From a virus, in the IMG/VR virus record IMGVR_UViG_3300045776_000158, positions 1 to 21,602 of that record: a stretch of 21,602 nucleotides of DNA. One strand, given 5' to 3'. Shown here piece after piece: positions 1 through 7,478 of this stretch (position 1 is the stretch's first letter; every line of letters starts with the position of its first letter). The notes under the pieces were generated by a model that did not search any database, was not told where the DNA came from, and saw only the letters and a list, made by a program, of their open reading frames with translations. The position numbers were made by a program, and so were the translations under genes.

Positions 1-333
1 GGTCCAGATGACTCCGGCACCGATCACGTTCGGAAAGTATACACGTCTAAAATAGGTTGTTGGGCCAGTTGGCGCAGTGCCCCATGCAATAGCTGTGGTA
101 GACTGGCCGGTTGGATCACTAGGATTCTCCGCGAGAACTGCTAGACCAGATGTTTGCGCAACTGATCCATCATTACCCGGTCGGCCAAGCCCGTAAGTTG
201 AGGTTGTCGCTGCGCCGATGTTGACAAAATACTCCATCAAACGAAATGCATTTGATGACGAGGCTTTTATATCAAAACTGGGCACACCAGAACCGGCTAC
301 TGTTGTAAGCTGAGCCTGAGAGTAAATTGCCAT
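1..333 (-). CDS. Phage structural protein, C-terminus cut by window edge
   Basis: An open frame starts at ATG (331-333) and runs off the left edge after 111 codons, so this is a 5'-complete, 3'-truncated gene. It begins MAIYSQAQL and contains the segments TTSTYGLGRPGNDG, LLAENPSDPTGQS-like text and YFRRVYFPNVIGAGVIWT. From memory this pattern (GLGRP near residue 50, then FxRRxxxPxxIGAGVIWT) recurs in small proteins of phage tail regions and is normally followed by a short C-terminal strand; its exact role is unknown to me. The start is supported by a GAGG ribosome-binding site six bases upstream. It lies 95 bases beyond the preceding minus-strand gene, the widest gap in the operon, with an inverted repeat in the gap. 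I infer a virion or tail-tip component; the family assignment is from memory only. Confidence 0.75.
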   Translation of the reverse strand, partial: MAIYSQAQLTTVAGSGVPSFDIKASSSNAFRLMEYFVNIGAATTSTYGLGRPGNDGSVAQTSGLAVLAENPSDPTGQSTTAIAWGTAPTGPTTYFRRVYFPNVIGAGVIWT

Positions 334-350
334 AGCTTACCTCAATGCTG

Positions 351-425
351 CACCACCACCGCGAGGTGGTGCGCATGGTGGAAGGGTATTGAAACACTCA
401 CAGTTTGCTAAACTATGAGTGTTTC
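351..425 (-). repeat. Two hairpins in the intergenic gap (possible terminator or processing site)
   Basis: Positions 391-425 form a near-perfect inverted repeat: the arms GAAACACTCA and TGAGTGTTTC pair perfectly, continue through one C-A mismatch and five more pairs, and close on a 3-base loop, giving 15 pairs. It begins four bases after the stop codon of the upstream gene on the minus strand, where a transcription terminator or RNA-stabilising hairpin would sit. No clear T-run follows it on either strand, so it is not a textbook Rho-independent terminator. A second, smaller hairpin (CACCACC and GGTGGTG, 351-371) lies between it and the next gene's ribosome-binding site. The gap holds no other gene that I can see. 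Confidence 0.45.
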
Positions 426-428
426 ATA

Positions 429-824
429 TCAAGCAAGCGTAATAGTCAAGTTACCGATCGGAATCTGCAAGGAGTCACCAGACCCGAGCGTCCTCACGGT
501 AGATAGCAGGCCATACCAGAGGAAATTGCCACCGGAAACAGATGCGGTGTCCCAGATGCTGATACCGGAAACGGTACAAGCCGCTGACACTGGTCCAAAG
601 GTCATAGCCACGGAGTTTGTAGCTGATCCGGATGCTGAAACAGCAGGAGCAAACGAGACTGTTGCTCGCGTGACACCGGAACCAGTTGGAAATTCAGATG
701 CGCTCGTGGAACTAGGCGCTCCCAGGGAAATGTTCACGCCCAGTGCGCCTGGACGATACGCAGTAGCTCCCTGTAGCACCCAGTCCAACATCGCTTTCTG
801 TGACCATTGTGCGATTCCAGCCAT
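429..824 (-). CDS. Small phage tail fibre protein (gp80-like family)
   Basis: This 131-residue protein starts MAGIAQWSQKAMLDWVL, consistent with a family of short phage tail-fibre proteins that open with a helix of the type xxLxDWVLxG. They continue with SAS...FPTGSGVTRATVSF, then a stretch like SNSVAMTFGPVSAACTVSG, then ISIWDTASVSGGNFLWYGLL and a final GDSLQIPIGNLTITL. The order and the ending match the family well. A strong AAGGAG ribosome-binding site lies nine to ten bases upstream of the ATG, inside the 3' end of the glycosyltransferase gene that it overlaps by 113 bases in another frame. I infer a minor tail or fibre component. The role of the family is poorly defined, but the identity as a phage structural protein is fairly secure. 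Confidence 0.82.
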   Translation of the reverse strand: MAGIAQWSQKAMLDWVLQGATAYRPGALGVNISLGAPSSTSASEFPTGSGVTRATVSFAPAVSASGSATNSVAMTFGPVSAACTVSGISIWDTASVSGGNFLWYGLLSTVRTLGSGDSLQIPIGNLTITLA

Positions 825-1881
825 TTTCGTGCAGCTCCTTAGTTAATAACAGATTTTTCGCCGTCGTTACCAGTGTTTCAACACTGATATCACTAATACA
901 TGCAGCCCCGTTGTTATCCTTATTTGGCCTGCATGTTCCGACTTCGTCGTGAAGTCGGTGACATGGCCAGCAGTCAACTCTTTCAGGGTCGGCATGTAAC
1001 GACACTGTATTGTGCCAATGCTTGGTGATATTTGTATCACTCGCATGACTCAACATTATAATCTTCGGCATAGCTTCCATAGCTACAGCCCAGGCTGGGC
1101 CAGTATCTGGAGATATGACCAAGTCACATGTCTGCACCTGAGCCAGACTACGCCGAATCGGCCACGTTGGCTGTTCTGAATCAGGACTCAACGCTAAAAA
1201 TAACCCCTCTTCCGAGCTATTTTGGCGTTGAACGTGTTCCTGGATAATTTTAGCCAATTCAAAATCTTTTCCTGATGCGCCAAACATCACTACCGGCAAA
1301 CCAGTCTCTTTGATCAGGCGGGCAATCGCCATTGCTGAGTACGGATAGATTTTATCATGTCTTGACCCGGCAATGCACCAACCGATGACTCGTTTACCGA
1401 CTTTTGCTTTCGTTTCAAAGGCTTTTTCACGCTCTTCGGCAGTCGGATAGAACCGTGGTCCGATTGTGAAATCGTGTTCGACCTCGCATACATCATGCAC
1501 CATTTCTAGATAACTGTAGCCGCACAGTCGGCGCCGGGCGGAAGCAGGCCAATAGAATTGGGTTTGGGCCGGAAGTAGTGCTAATGTAGATTCACAGGTA
1601 TGTGATAAATTAATAAATTTAGCAAACTCACCGCTACGGCCGACAAACCATTTTTGCCAATCAAGCATACCGTTGCCAGTAGCAATCTCGTTAGGTTTCT
1701 TGATTGATAATTTATCTATATAAGGATTATTTTCAAAAATAGCGTGGTATGGTTCTTGTGCAATTACCTCAATATTATAGTCCTTAGAAATCAGCGGCAG
1801 TACTGATGTTGCCATCAGATTATCACCGATAGAACCGAGGCGGACCAATCCATACCAGCCCTTGGGTTTACGCTGAATCAT
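712..1881 (-). CDS. Glycosyltransferase family 9 (heptosyltransferase-like)
   Basis: This 389-residue protein has the layout of GT9 enzymes, which transfer heptose-type sugars from nucleotide sugars and have two Rossmann domains (GT-B fold). The N-terminal motif GLVRLGSIGDNLMATSVLP (residues 11-29) is the acceptor-side Gly-rich loop. The C-terminal motif ISPDTGPAWAVAMEAMPK (256-273) is the classical GT9 donor-site signature, although the usual His after GP is Trp-like here. Four cysteines (304, 307, 317, 328; C-x2-C...C...C) may bind metal or form disulphides. I chose the ATG at 1881, twelve bases after the upstream stop; a TTG at 1938 would extend it into the previous gene. The last 37 residues overlap the next gene in another frame and resemble nothing in the family. 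It sits among fibre genes, so it could glycosylate fibres or alter host LPS. Confidence 0.85.
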   Translation of the reverse strand: MIQRKPKGWYGLVRLGSIGDNLMATSVLPLISKDYNIEVIAQEPYHAIFENNPYIDKLSIKKPNEIATGNGMLDWQKWFVGRSGEFAKFINLSHTCESTLALLPAQTQFYWPASARRRLCGYSYLEMVHDVCEVEHDFTIGPRFYPTAEEREKAFETKAKVGKRVIGWCIAGSRHDKIYPYSAMAIARLIKETGLPVVMFGASGKDFELAKIIQEHVQRQNSSEEGLFLALSPDSEQPTWPIRRSLAQVQTCDLVISPDTGPAWAVAMEAMPKIIMLSHASDTNITKHWHNTVSLHADPERVDCWPCHRLHDEVGTCRPNKDNNGAACISDISVETLVTTAKNLLLTKELHENGWNRTMVTESDVGLGATGSYCVSSRRTGREHFPGSA

Positions 1882-1892
1882 GTGTTCCCGAA

Positions 1893-3653
1893 CTATGTTG
1901 TTGTCACGGTCACTGTGGCCGAAGGCGTTTGCCCCCAACTATTGCCCGCGAGCACCTGAAAATCATATTCGGTCACTGGTTGCAAGCCTGAAACACCGAT
2001 ACTGTAAGATGATGCTGCTGTAGCCGGGTTAACTACATTTTTGAATGTGGTATAAGATGTTTTTTGTGCACCAGCGTAGGTCAGTAAGCCATAATTATTA
2101 GCATCGTTGGTCGGGTCATTACCGCTGTCTTGATAGTTGTACCAGAATATCGGTCCGGCCCACGCTGTGGCCCCGAGCAAAGAATATATCAGTGACACTG
2201 ACTGCGATTGAAGCACTAACGTTCCGTCAGCCGGAACGCTCGCGGCAGTCGGCATGCCAAATTCAGTACACCAAATTGGTTTAGCGCTATCACCGTTGGC
2301 GATCATCAGTGAACGGAATGATGGATTGCTGGTTGCCAGTTGCTGATAAGCCCCTCCGGAACTGCCCGGCGGCACCTGCGGGGATTCCCCATAGACATAG
2401 GGCTGTGCACCAACCCCATCCATATAACCGGCAGCACCGGCTGCATACATGGAGGCCAGAAACTGCTCTGGCGTGCTCTGAGCCAAACCTGCGCTTAATA
2501 CAAACGATTGAGTATCCACTGCATGAATAGCAGTATAAGCAGGTTGCAATAAGGCTACATACTGCGCTCCGGTAGCCCCGGCGGTCCCGCCCCAGAATTT
2601 GGCGATGTTGGGTTTACTCCAGATTTCCCAAACATGCACGCCTTGTGGGGCGTAGCGTCGGGCCAAAGCTGCGCAGAAGGTGGTGAAGGATGCACTGTTC
2701 GTCGGCGGTCCAAGCGCATTCGGGCCTGCCCATGGGGCACAATAAGCGATCATCCCCAGAATCTGTAATCCACCGTTCAAAAGAGCAGTTACTACTGGAT
2801 CAATGCCGCTGTAATCGTATGCTGTAGGACCTGTGGCCTGGATTGATGCCCAGTCGAAAGGTAGTCTGACCCAGAGAACACCTAGATTCTGTAATCCGGC
2901 GACAATTGTGGCAAGTTGAGCCGTGGAATATCCATACCAACTAAGGTCACCGTTCATCGCCTTGACTGCGCCAATATTGCTATAACCTGCTTTGGCAGGT
3001 GCAGAAATTGCCGGACCTGTGTTATTCCACGTTGTAGATGTAGAAATGTCCATGGTACTAAAACCAAGCGGCGGCGTGTAGTTCCAAGAATTTGCTGCAA
3101 AATAGCCAGCAGCATTGTCTGATGCTTGGTACAACACCACTGACGGCACTACTGCATATGCATTTACATTAGTCGGAATAGTTAAGCCACCAACTGCCGT
3201 TGCAGGATTCGCGGGGGCTGAATTATTCCAAGGCCCAGAGCCTACGCAACCCCAGATTAAATTACGATTTAAGTCGACAGCTATGCGCAGTATTTGCAGC
3301 GTAGAGTATGGTGACCATGTTGCGACGACTGTGCTGTTATTATAGACAGATCCATCATACTGCCAACCGATCTCATTGAGCGTAGAACCTAGTTCGCCTG
3401 TCGTAGATGATGTCGTGTTACCTATGCCAATGCGAATAGAGCTGCCATACTTAACATATATCTCAAAGTAATACTTTCCGAAGGAAAAACTATTGATACC
3501 GAATGTTTTGACAAATGTCGTTGTCCCTGTCATGGACGCTGTAAGATTGCTGTTTGACAGTGTGATCAGCGAATTTGTTTGAGCAGGATTCCACCCCTGT
3601 CCTGTTATAACAGGTGTTTGACGATATTGTGTTTGGTATAAAGTTCCACTCAT
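1893..3653 (-). CDS. SPRY plus TIM-barrel glycoside hydrolase-like tail protein, probable pseudoenzyme
   Basis: This protein has 586 residues. In order: a short Fn3-like strand (LYQTQYR, residues about 5-11), an SPRY-like beta-sandwich (about 27-200; KYYFEIYV, IRIGIGN, LIWGCVGSGPW), a clan-A TIM barrel like GH39/GH5 (about 215-535), and a C-terminal Fn3 half (VTEYDFQVLAGNSWG). In the barrel the strand-4 acid/base motif, usually WNEPN, reads WSKPN (Ser346, Lys347), so the acid/base Glu is missing. The strand-7 nucleophile motif CTEFG with Glu464 is kept. I infer a tail-attached polysaccharide-binding protein that has lost or altered hydrolysis. The ATG at 3653 gives an ATGA overlap with the upstream gene; a GTG at 3665 would add four residues. 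Membership of a specific GH family is not certain. Confidence 0.8.
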   Translation of the reverse strand: MSGTLYQTQYRQTPVITGQGWNPAQTNSLITLSNSNLTASMTGTTTFVKTFGINSFSFGKYYFEIYVKYGSSIRIGIGNTTSSTTGELGSTLNEIGWQYDGSVYNNSTVVATWSPYSTLQILRIAVDLNRNLIWGCVGSGPWNNSAPANPATAVGGLTIPTNVNAYAVVPSVVLYQASDNAAGYFAANSWNYTPPLGFSTMDISTSTTWNNTGPAISAPAKAGYSNIGAVKAMNGDLSWYGYSTAQLATIVAGLQNLGVLWVRLPFDWASIQATGPTAYDYSGIDPVVTALLNGGLQILGMIAYCAPWAGPNALGPPTNSASFTTFCAALARRYAPQGVHVWEIWSKPNIAKFWGGTAGATGAQYVALLQPAYTAIHAVDTQSFVLSAGLAQSTPEQFLASMYAAGAAGYMDGVGAQPYVYGESPQVPPGSSGGAYQQLATSNPSFRSLMIANGDSAKPIWCTEFGMPTAASVPADGTLVLQSQSVSLIYSLLGATAWAGPIFWYNYQDSGNDPTNDANNYGLLTYAGAQKTSYTTFKNVVNPATAASSYSIGVSGLQPVTEYDFQVLAGNSWGQTPSATVTVTTT

Positions 3654-5158
3654 GGAATTGCCCACGAAATAGTCAACGTATTATTTCCCACGTTGCTAGC
3701 TGCGACGTTGATGACAGCAGGCGGATTATACGCAGTATCCCACGATACAAAACCATTCGGCGGCGTATAAGACCAACTGGCTGATGAGAAGTGACCGATG
3801 CAATAGTCGCCCACAGCGTTAAGTGAACACGCAGGGCCGAGAGCCGTCGTTAAGACAGAAGCTGGTATCACGAGTCCACCGCCTGATGTCCCGTTTACCG
3901 GATTAGCTGTTGAGCTGCCACACCAACTTCCGTTCCCGACTCTCGCCCAAACGATGCTGTTAGGTAGATCCAAGGCAAAACATACTGTTGAGCCGGACCC
4001 GGCTGTTGGCCAAATGGCTGTCGAACTGGCATTCCATGTAAATGTCGCCGTAGTGCCTGTATCTGCTGTCTCTTGGAAACTCGTCGGCGGCGATGGAGCA
4101 GTATTAGATGACATGATGGATGTTGAATTGCATTCCACTACTCCAGTAGCGATCATCCATCCGAGTCCATTTGCATCAGACCCAACCCACTGATTAATTG
4201 CATTTCCAGCGCTGGTATTGCCGATACCAACGGAAATAGAAGCTGGATCAGAGCATGATATATAAACTTCCCAATAATATTTATTAGGTGTAGCAGTAAT
4301 TGTTGAATTTGTCCAGTTTAGTTGCACCGAACTTGCTGCCGGAGTAGCTGCGAGATTTTGAATTGACGCTGGCCCTAAGCTTACCAGTGCATTGGTATTA
4401 GCATATACAGAACTATTGCCCGCCGTTGTAGACGACGTAGCTGTCAGATTATTATTTGACAACGTAATATTAGTATACTTATGCGTCGAACTCCACTGTT
4501 GTGGGTGTATAACTGTAGCGTATGTTGACACGCTACCGATACTAGCGATGTTGGATGCAGCAGGCCAAACGATACTGTTTTGCGCATAACTACAACTCGT
4601 GATTGCTGCGCCTGCTATGGAGGCACCACTACGATAGGTAACTGTTGCTATAGGTAATACACTACCAGCTAAATTCATAGCTGATTGTATTAGTTCTAAA
4701 GCTGTAGCAATAGCAGTGGTATTTACGATACCATTGGATGTCGTGGAGCAGAGACTTTTAGTAGTTGCTGTGGGCGTAGCTGTTGCTGCGCCATTTATGC
4801 TAGAGCTTCCGAATTGTATGCTAGGGATAGCGTCAACAGATATGGAGCCTGACCCACGAACTAATACAATACTTTTTGATGTTGTAGTAGCCTTTGCTTT
4901 AACAGTAGAGGTTGAAGTTAGAGTGGCGCTGGTTAGCTGCGTAATAGCACCGAATCCAGGTGTCACAACTGTGACAATAGGTGATGTTACTGCTCCAACT
5001 ATATTAGCTGCAATTACTTGAAAATCATAAGAAACAGTGGGCGACAAACCGGTAACAAGCTCACTGTTACCAGTGATCGGTACTCCATAGGCATACCATT
5101 GAGTTGTGCCGCTCACACGGTATTGTAATTGATAAGTAACTACTGTAGTATCAGTCAT
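3650..5158 (-). CDS. Mosaic Fn3/SPRY tail fibre-type protein
   Basis: This 502-residue protein is made of broken modules. Residues about 6-65 are the back half of an Fn3 domain (YQLQYR, GLSPTVSYDFQVIAAN) with no front half. Residues about 70-225 are Ser/Thr/Ala-rich and low-complexity. The remainder is an SPRY-like domain (ITLSNNNLTAT, NKYYWEVYIS, ISVGIGNTSAG, NSIVWARVGNGSW, SYTPPNGFVSWD) that resembles the SPRY of the next protein but is interrupted twice by front halves of Fn3 domains (around residues 260-285 and 357-380). A third Fn3 front half ends the protein (NNTLTISWAIP). TAATG links it to the gp25-like gene and ATGA to the hydrolase-like gene. Fn3 and SPRY modules are common in adhesive tail proteins, so I infer a tail-surface or fibre role. 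The exact receptor cannot be told. Confidence 0.75.
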   Translation of the reverse strand: MTDTTVVTYQLQYRVSGTTQWYAYGVPITGNSELVTGLSPTVSYDFQVIAANIVGAVTSPIVTVVTPGFGAITQLTSATLTSTSTVKAKATTTSKSIVLVRGSGSISVDAIPSIQFGSSSINGAATATPTATTKSLCSTTSNGIVNTTAIATALELIQSAMNLAGSVLPIATVTYRSGASIAGAAITSCSYAQNSIVWPAASNIASIGSVSTYATVIHPQQWSSTHKYTNITLSNNNLTATSSTTAGNSSVYANTNALVSLGPASIQNLAATPAASSVQLNWTNSTITATPNKYYWEVYISCSDPASISVGIGNTSAGNAINQWVGSDANGLGWMIATGVVECNSTSIMSSNTAPSPPTSFQETADTGTTATFTWNASSTAIWPTAGSGSTVCFALDLPNSIVWARVGNGSWCGSSTANPVNGTSGGGLVIPASVLTTALGPACSLNAVGDYCIGHFSSASWSYTPPNGFVSWDTAYNPPAVINVAASNVGNNTLTISWAIP

Positions 5159-5661
5159 TAACCAAGCACATTGCCTTCATCGAGAAGACCCCTGTTGGTG
5201 CTATTCAAGGTAAACACTGGTTCTGTGCTCCAAGACACAAGAATCGTATAAGGAGTTTCTTGGTTAATTGTGATATATTGCTGTTGCGGCGATATTGTTC
5301 CAGTCGTTGGCGTAACTGCTTTGATGGTCACTGGCCCAAATGTTGTGGTTACAGACATAGCCGCGTTAAAGGTGCGAGTATTGCCGGAGACCTGACTGCT
5401 ATAATTTGATATGCTGGCAACATTAGGGGTGCCCAGCACACGTGCCTGAATGATCGGATCACGCGTACTAGCTGTGCGATTACCCAATACTTTGGCGTCC
5501 CATGCGGTGCCATCTGTGGTATCGAGAAACCATTCGCCGCTATTGAGCATCAGCCGCGTGCTGACGATCTGGCCAACCGCGTCAGCGTTGTTGATCCAAA
5601 AAGCCCTCTGACTTCCACCGAAAATCATGTCGCCTTGAGCGTCTTGTTTACGAACACGCAT
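5158..5661 (-). CDS. Baseplate wedge protein, gp25/W-like
   Basis: This 167-residue protein has the gp25-like fold in its first 115 or so residues: a start rich in charged residues (MRVRKQDAQGDMIFG), a segment VGQIVSTRLMLNSGEWFLD, a D-G-T-W-D stretch, then RDPIIQARVLG with a C-terminal strand. In T4, gp25 is part of the wedge that nucleates sheath assembly at the baseplate. A further 50 residues (about 115-167), rich in T/S/Q and ending LLDEGNVLG, are not part of the usual gp25 fold. I chose the ATG at 5661 with an AGGAAC ribosome-binding site; the preceding TTG gives one extra residue. It follows the spike gene directly, the standard order in this kind of phage. The baseplate J gene that usually comes next is not found here. 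Confidence 0.82.
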   Translation of the reverse strand: MRVRKQDAQGDMIFGGSQRAFWINNADAVGQIVSTRLMLNSGEWFLDTTDGTAWDAKVLGNRTASTRDPIIQARVLGTPNVASISNYSSQVSGNTRTFNAAMSVTTTFGPVTIKAVTPTTGTISPQQQYITINQETPYTILVSWSTEPVFTLNSTNRGLLDEGNVLG

Positions 5662-5664
5662 CAA

Positions 5665-6432
5665 TTAAGTTCCTGCTGTCGGGATCACAGTGCCCGCTGC
5701 CGCAGTACCAATACCATGTCGGTGCGTCTGTAGGGACACCTGATCGGCTCCGCCGACACCTGCTACGATTGTGCCGCTGACGCCAAGATTGCCATTCACG
5801 GTGACTGTGGGAGCCGTCAGGGTGATTCCGCTGGACGCTGTGACGGAGACATTCTGTGCCCCGGATACTGTGACATTGTTGGCGCTGCTATCCAGCGTCA
5901 CAGCGATCCCATTGGACACAAGGGTGATCTGCTTGGCAGCAGCATTGATCTCGACGTGCTGAGTACCGTCTGCGGTGCGAAACTGCGCCGTGGATGTGCT
6001 GACACTGCCAATCTTGGTGGCCTGAGAATACGGGCCTGGAATGGCGAAAGCATCTGTCAGATCGTGCAGCCTGGAGTCCAGTGGAGGCTGAATGCCACCG
6101 CTTTGCCACCATCCGTCGATATTGCGAGTCGCGTGCACCAACAGCACTTCATCTCCGATGGCTAACGGGAAGGTCATGGCGTAGCCGCCGCCTTTCGGAA
6201 AAACCACTGGCACGTCGGGGATGATTGGCAGATTGCCCAAGGTGGTCACACCATTCGGTGTACGAGACTTACCTTGAACGGCTGGTTGCACATCTACTGT
6301 CAACTTGCCAGACAGATCAGATACTTTGGTGATGACGCCGGGCTGGGCGGTCCAGATAGATATCTGACGACTGTCCAACGCAAGCTGTAAAGCTTCGTGC
6401 TGATCCGGGATACGTTCATAAAAATCAACCAT
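5665..6432 (-). CDS. Gp138-like membrane-puncturing tail spike
   Basis: This 255-residue protein has an N-terminal OB-fold region (about 28-115: GVITKVSDLSGKLTVDVQP, MTFPLAIGDEVLLVHATRN, DGWWQSGG) followed by repetitive beta strands (about 140-225: VSTSTAQFRTADG, ITLVSNGIAVTLDSS, VTVNGNLGVSGTIVAG) typical of a trimeric beta-helix. It ends with THRHG (His237 and His239), the kind of His-x-His tip that binds iron in gp138, gpV and gp5.4 spikes. Such spikes sit at the centre of the baseplate and pierce the outer membrane when the sheath contracts. TAATG couples it to the hub gene upstream. Length and domain order fit the phi92 gp138 group well. Confidence 0.9.
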   Translation of the reverse strand: MVDFYERIPDQHEALQLALDSRQISIWTAQPGVITKVSDLSGKLTVDVQPAVQGKSRTPNGVTTLGNLPIIPDVPVVFPKGGGYAMTFPLAIGDEVLLVHATRNIDGWWQSGGIQPPLDSRLHDLTDAFAIPGPYSQATKIGSVSTSTAQFRTADGTQHVEINAAAKQITLVSNGIAVTLDSSANNVTVSGAQNVSVTASSGITLTAPTVTVNGNLGVSGTIVAGVGGADQVSLQTHRHGIGTAAAGTVIPTAGT

Positions 6433-7478
6433 TACGATGGGATACCTGATGCTACATCCAGAGCACCTTTCGGAGCCGGGGCTGATGGATCAACTGATAA
6501 ACAAATCAAATCTGTATACCAATCATTTCCACGATTGTCACCTGTATGGTCCATACATAATATTTTATAAACACCGTCAGCATCGACAGGCGGATACATG
6601 TTAGAACTAACACCGCCTTGCGTAGCTGTTAATGACGGCGTCGGCTGTTGAATCGAGGAATTATTGATTTTTACCCGACCACCAACTCTAAAAGTTGCGT
6701 TTATCAATGAGCGGATTTTAATACCACTGCTGGTGATTTCTGGCATACCAATCATGCCGGTTTGACTATTCAACAGTATTGCACTACTATCTGTGGTTGC
6801 AGTCCGTGCCAGAAAGTTAATATTCCCACTTTCATCAATTTTCCAGGTGTTGTCGTGGGATGCCGCGATATCTCGCATGTAGTCACGGGTCATGCCCCAC
6901 ATGGCCCGACCACGAGGAGACTGCTCTGGTGGTGTGACTGGCACTACACCTGATTCTGCTAAATACGGTGGTGTGCCTAGTGTAACACCGTAGACGTCAC
7001 ATGTTCCGACAGCCGCTGCGGCTAATTGCGCCTGGGTATATCCGGCAGAAAGGGTTTTGTTGACGGTGCCGCTATTTAGTGGGTAATCCCATGCTGCGGC
7101 CCATATTTCCGTATACGTGTCAGTGGGGTTTTCACGGCCGGAACGCACGTATCTTACACTACCACTGAATAAAGTGGCAATTGCTCCGACATACCCGGCT
7201 TTGATGATAAGTTGGCCGTTTGCAGATGTCGGGTCACTACCTGCATTATCAATGGTTACACCAAGCTGCCCTAGTGTTCTTGCTGTTTTTGTAGATAAAT
7301 TATATATTTTAACGACACAAGTTGACGGTGTATGCAGCACTGTATGTTTAATAGTGAAAGTTATGTGTAAAGCTGCGCCATCTGGCGTATTTGGTGCAGC
7401 TAGTTCAGTACCTTGACCACTTTGATTTGCTGCAATGACAGATAGCTGTCGTTTCCAAAGTTGATTTGACCCGCTCAT
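6432..7478 (-). CDS. Baseplate hub protein (gp27/gpD-like)
   Basis: This 348-residue protein begins LWKRQLSVIAANQSG and has a first beta-rich domain with HITFTIKHTVLHTPSTCVVKIYNLS, the type of opening seen in phage hub proteins of this tail type (STxxVxIYNL then an IxAGY motif, here IIKAGYVGAIATLFSG). Later parts have repeated short strands and a segment WKIDESGNINFLARTA. The hub forms the ring to which the spike attaches and continues the tube channel. It follows the baseplate plug gene with an ATGA overlap and precedes the spike with TAATG, which is the standard hub-spike order. I cannot see any enzymatic domain in it. Confidence 0.88.
   Translation of the reverse strand: MSGSNQLWKRQLSVIAANQSGQGTELAAPNTPDGAALHITFTIKHTVLHTPSTCVVKIYNLSTKTARTLGQLGVTIDNAGSDPTSANGQLIIKAGYVGAIATLFSGSVRYVRSGRENPTDTYTEIWAAAWDYPLNSGTVNKTLSAGYTQAQLAAAAVGTCDVYGVTLGTPPYLAESGVVPVTPPEQSPRGRAMWGMTRDYMRDIAASHDNTWKIDESGNINFLARTATTDSSAILLNSQTGMIGMPEITSSGIKIRSLINATFRVGGRVKINNSSIQQPTPSLTATQGGVSSNMYPPVDADGVYKILCMDHTGDNRGNDWYTDLICLSVDPSAPAPKGALDVASGIPS

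Noticed and set aside
415-846. Plus-strand open frame of 143 codons
   Set aside because: It is antisense to the well-supported small tail-fibre gene and has no recognisable domain or plausible ribosome-binding site.
1882-1938. TTG start giving a 19-residue longer GT9 protein
   Set aside because: The extension lies inside the previous gene and has no family resemblance; the ATG at 1881 starts just ahead of the Gly-rich motif.
3650-5158. Diversity-generating retroelement target
   Set aside because: Modular repetition suggested variability, but no reverse transcriptase, template repeat or accessory gene is visible in the window.
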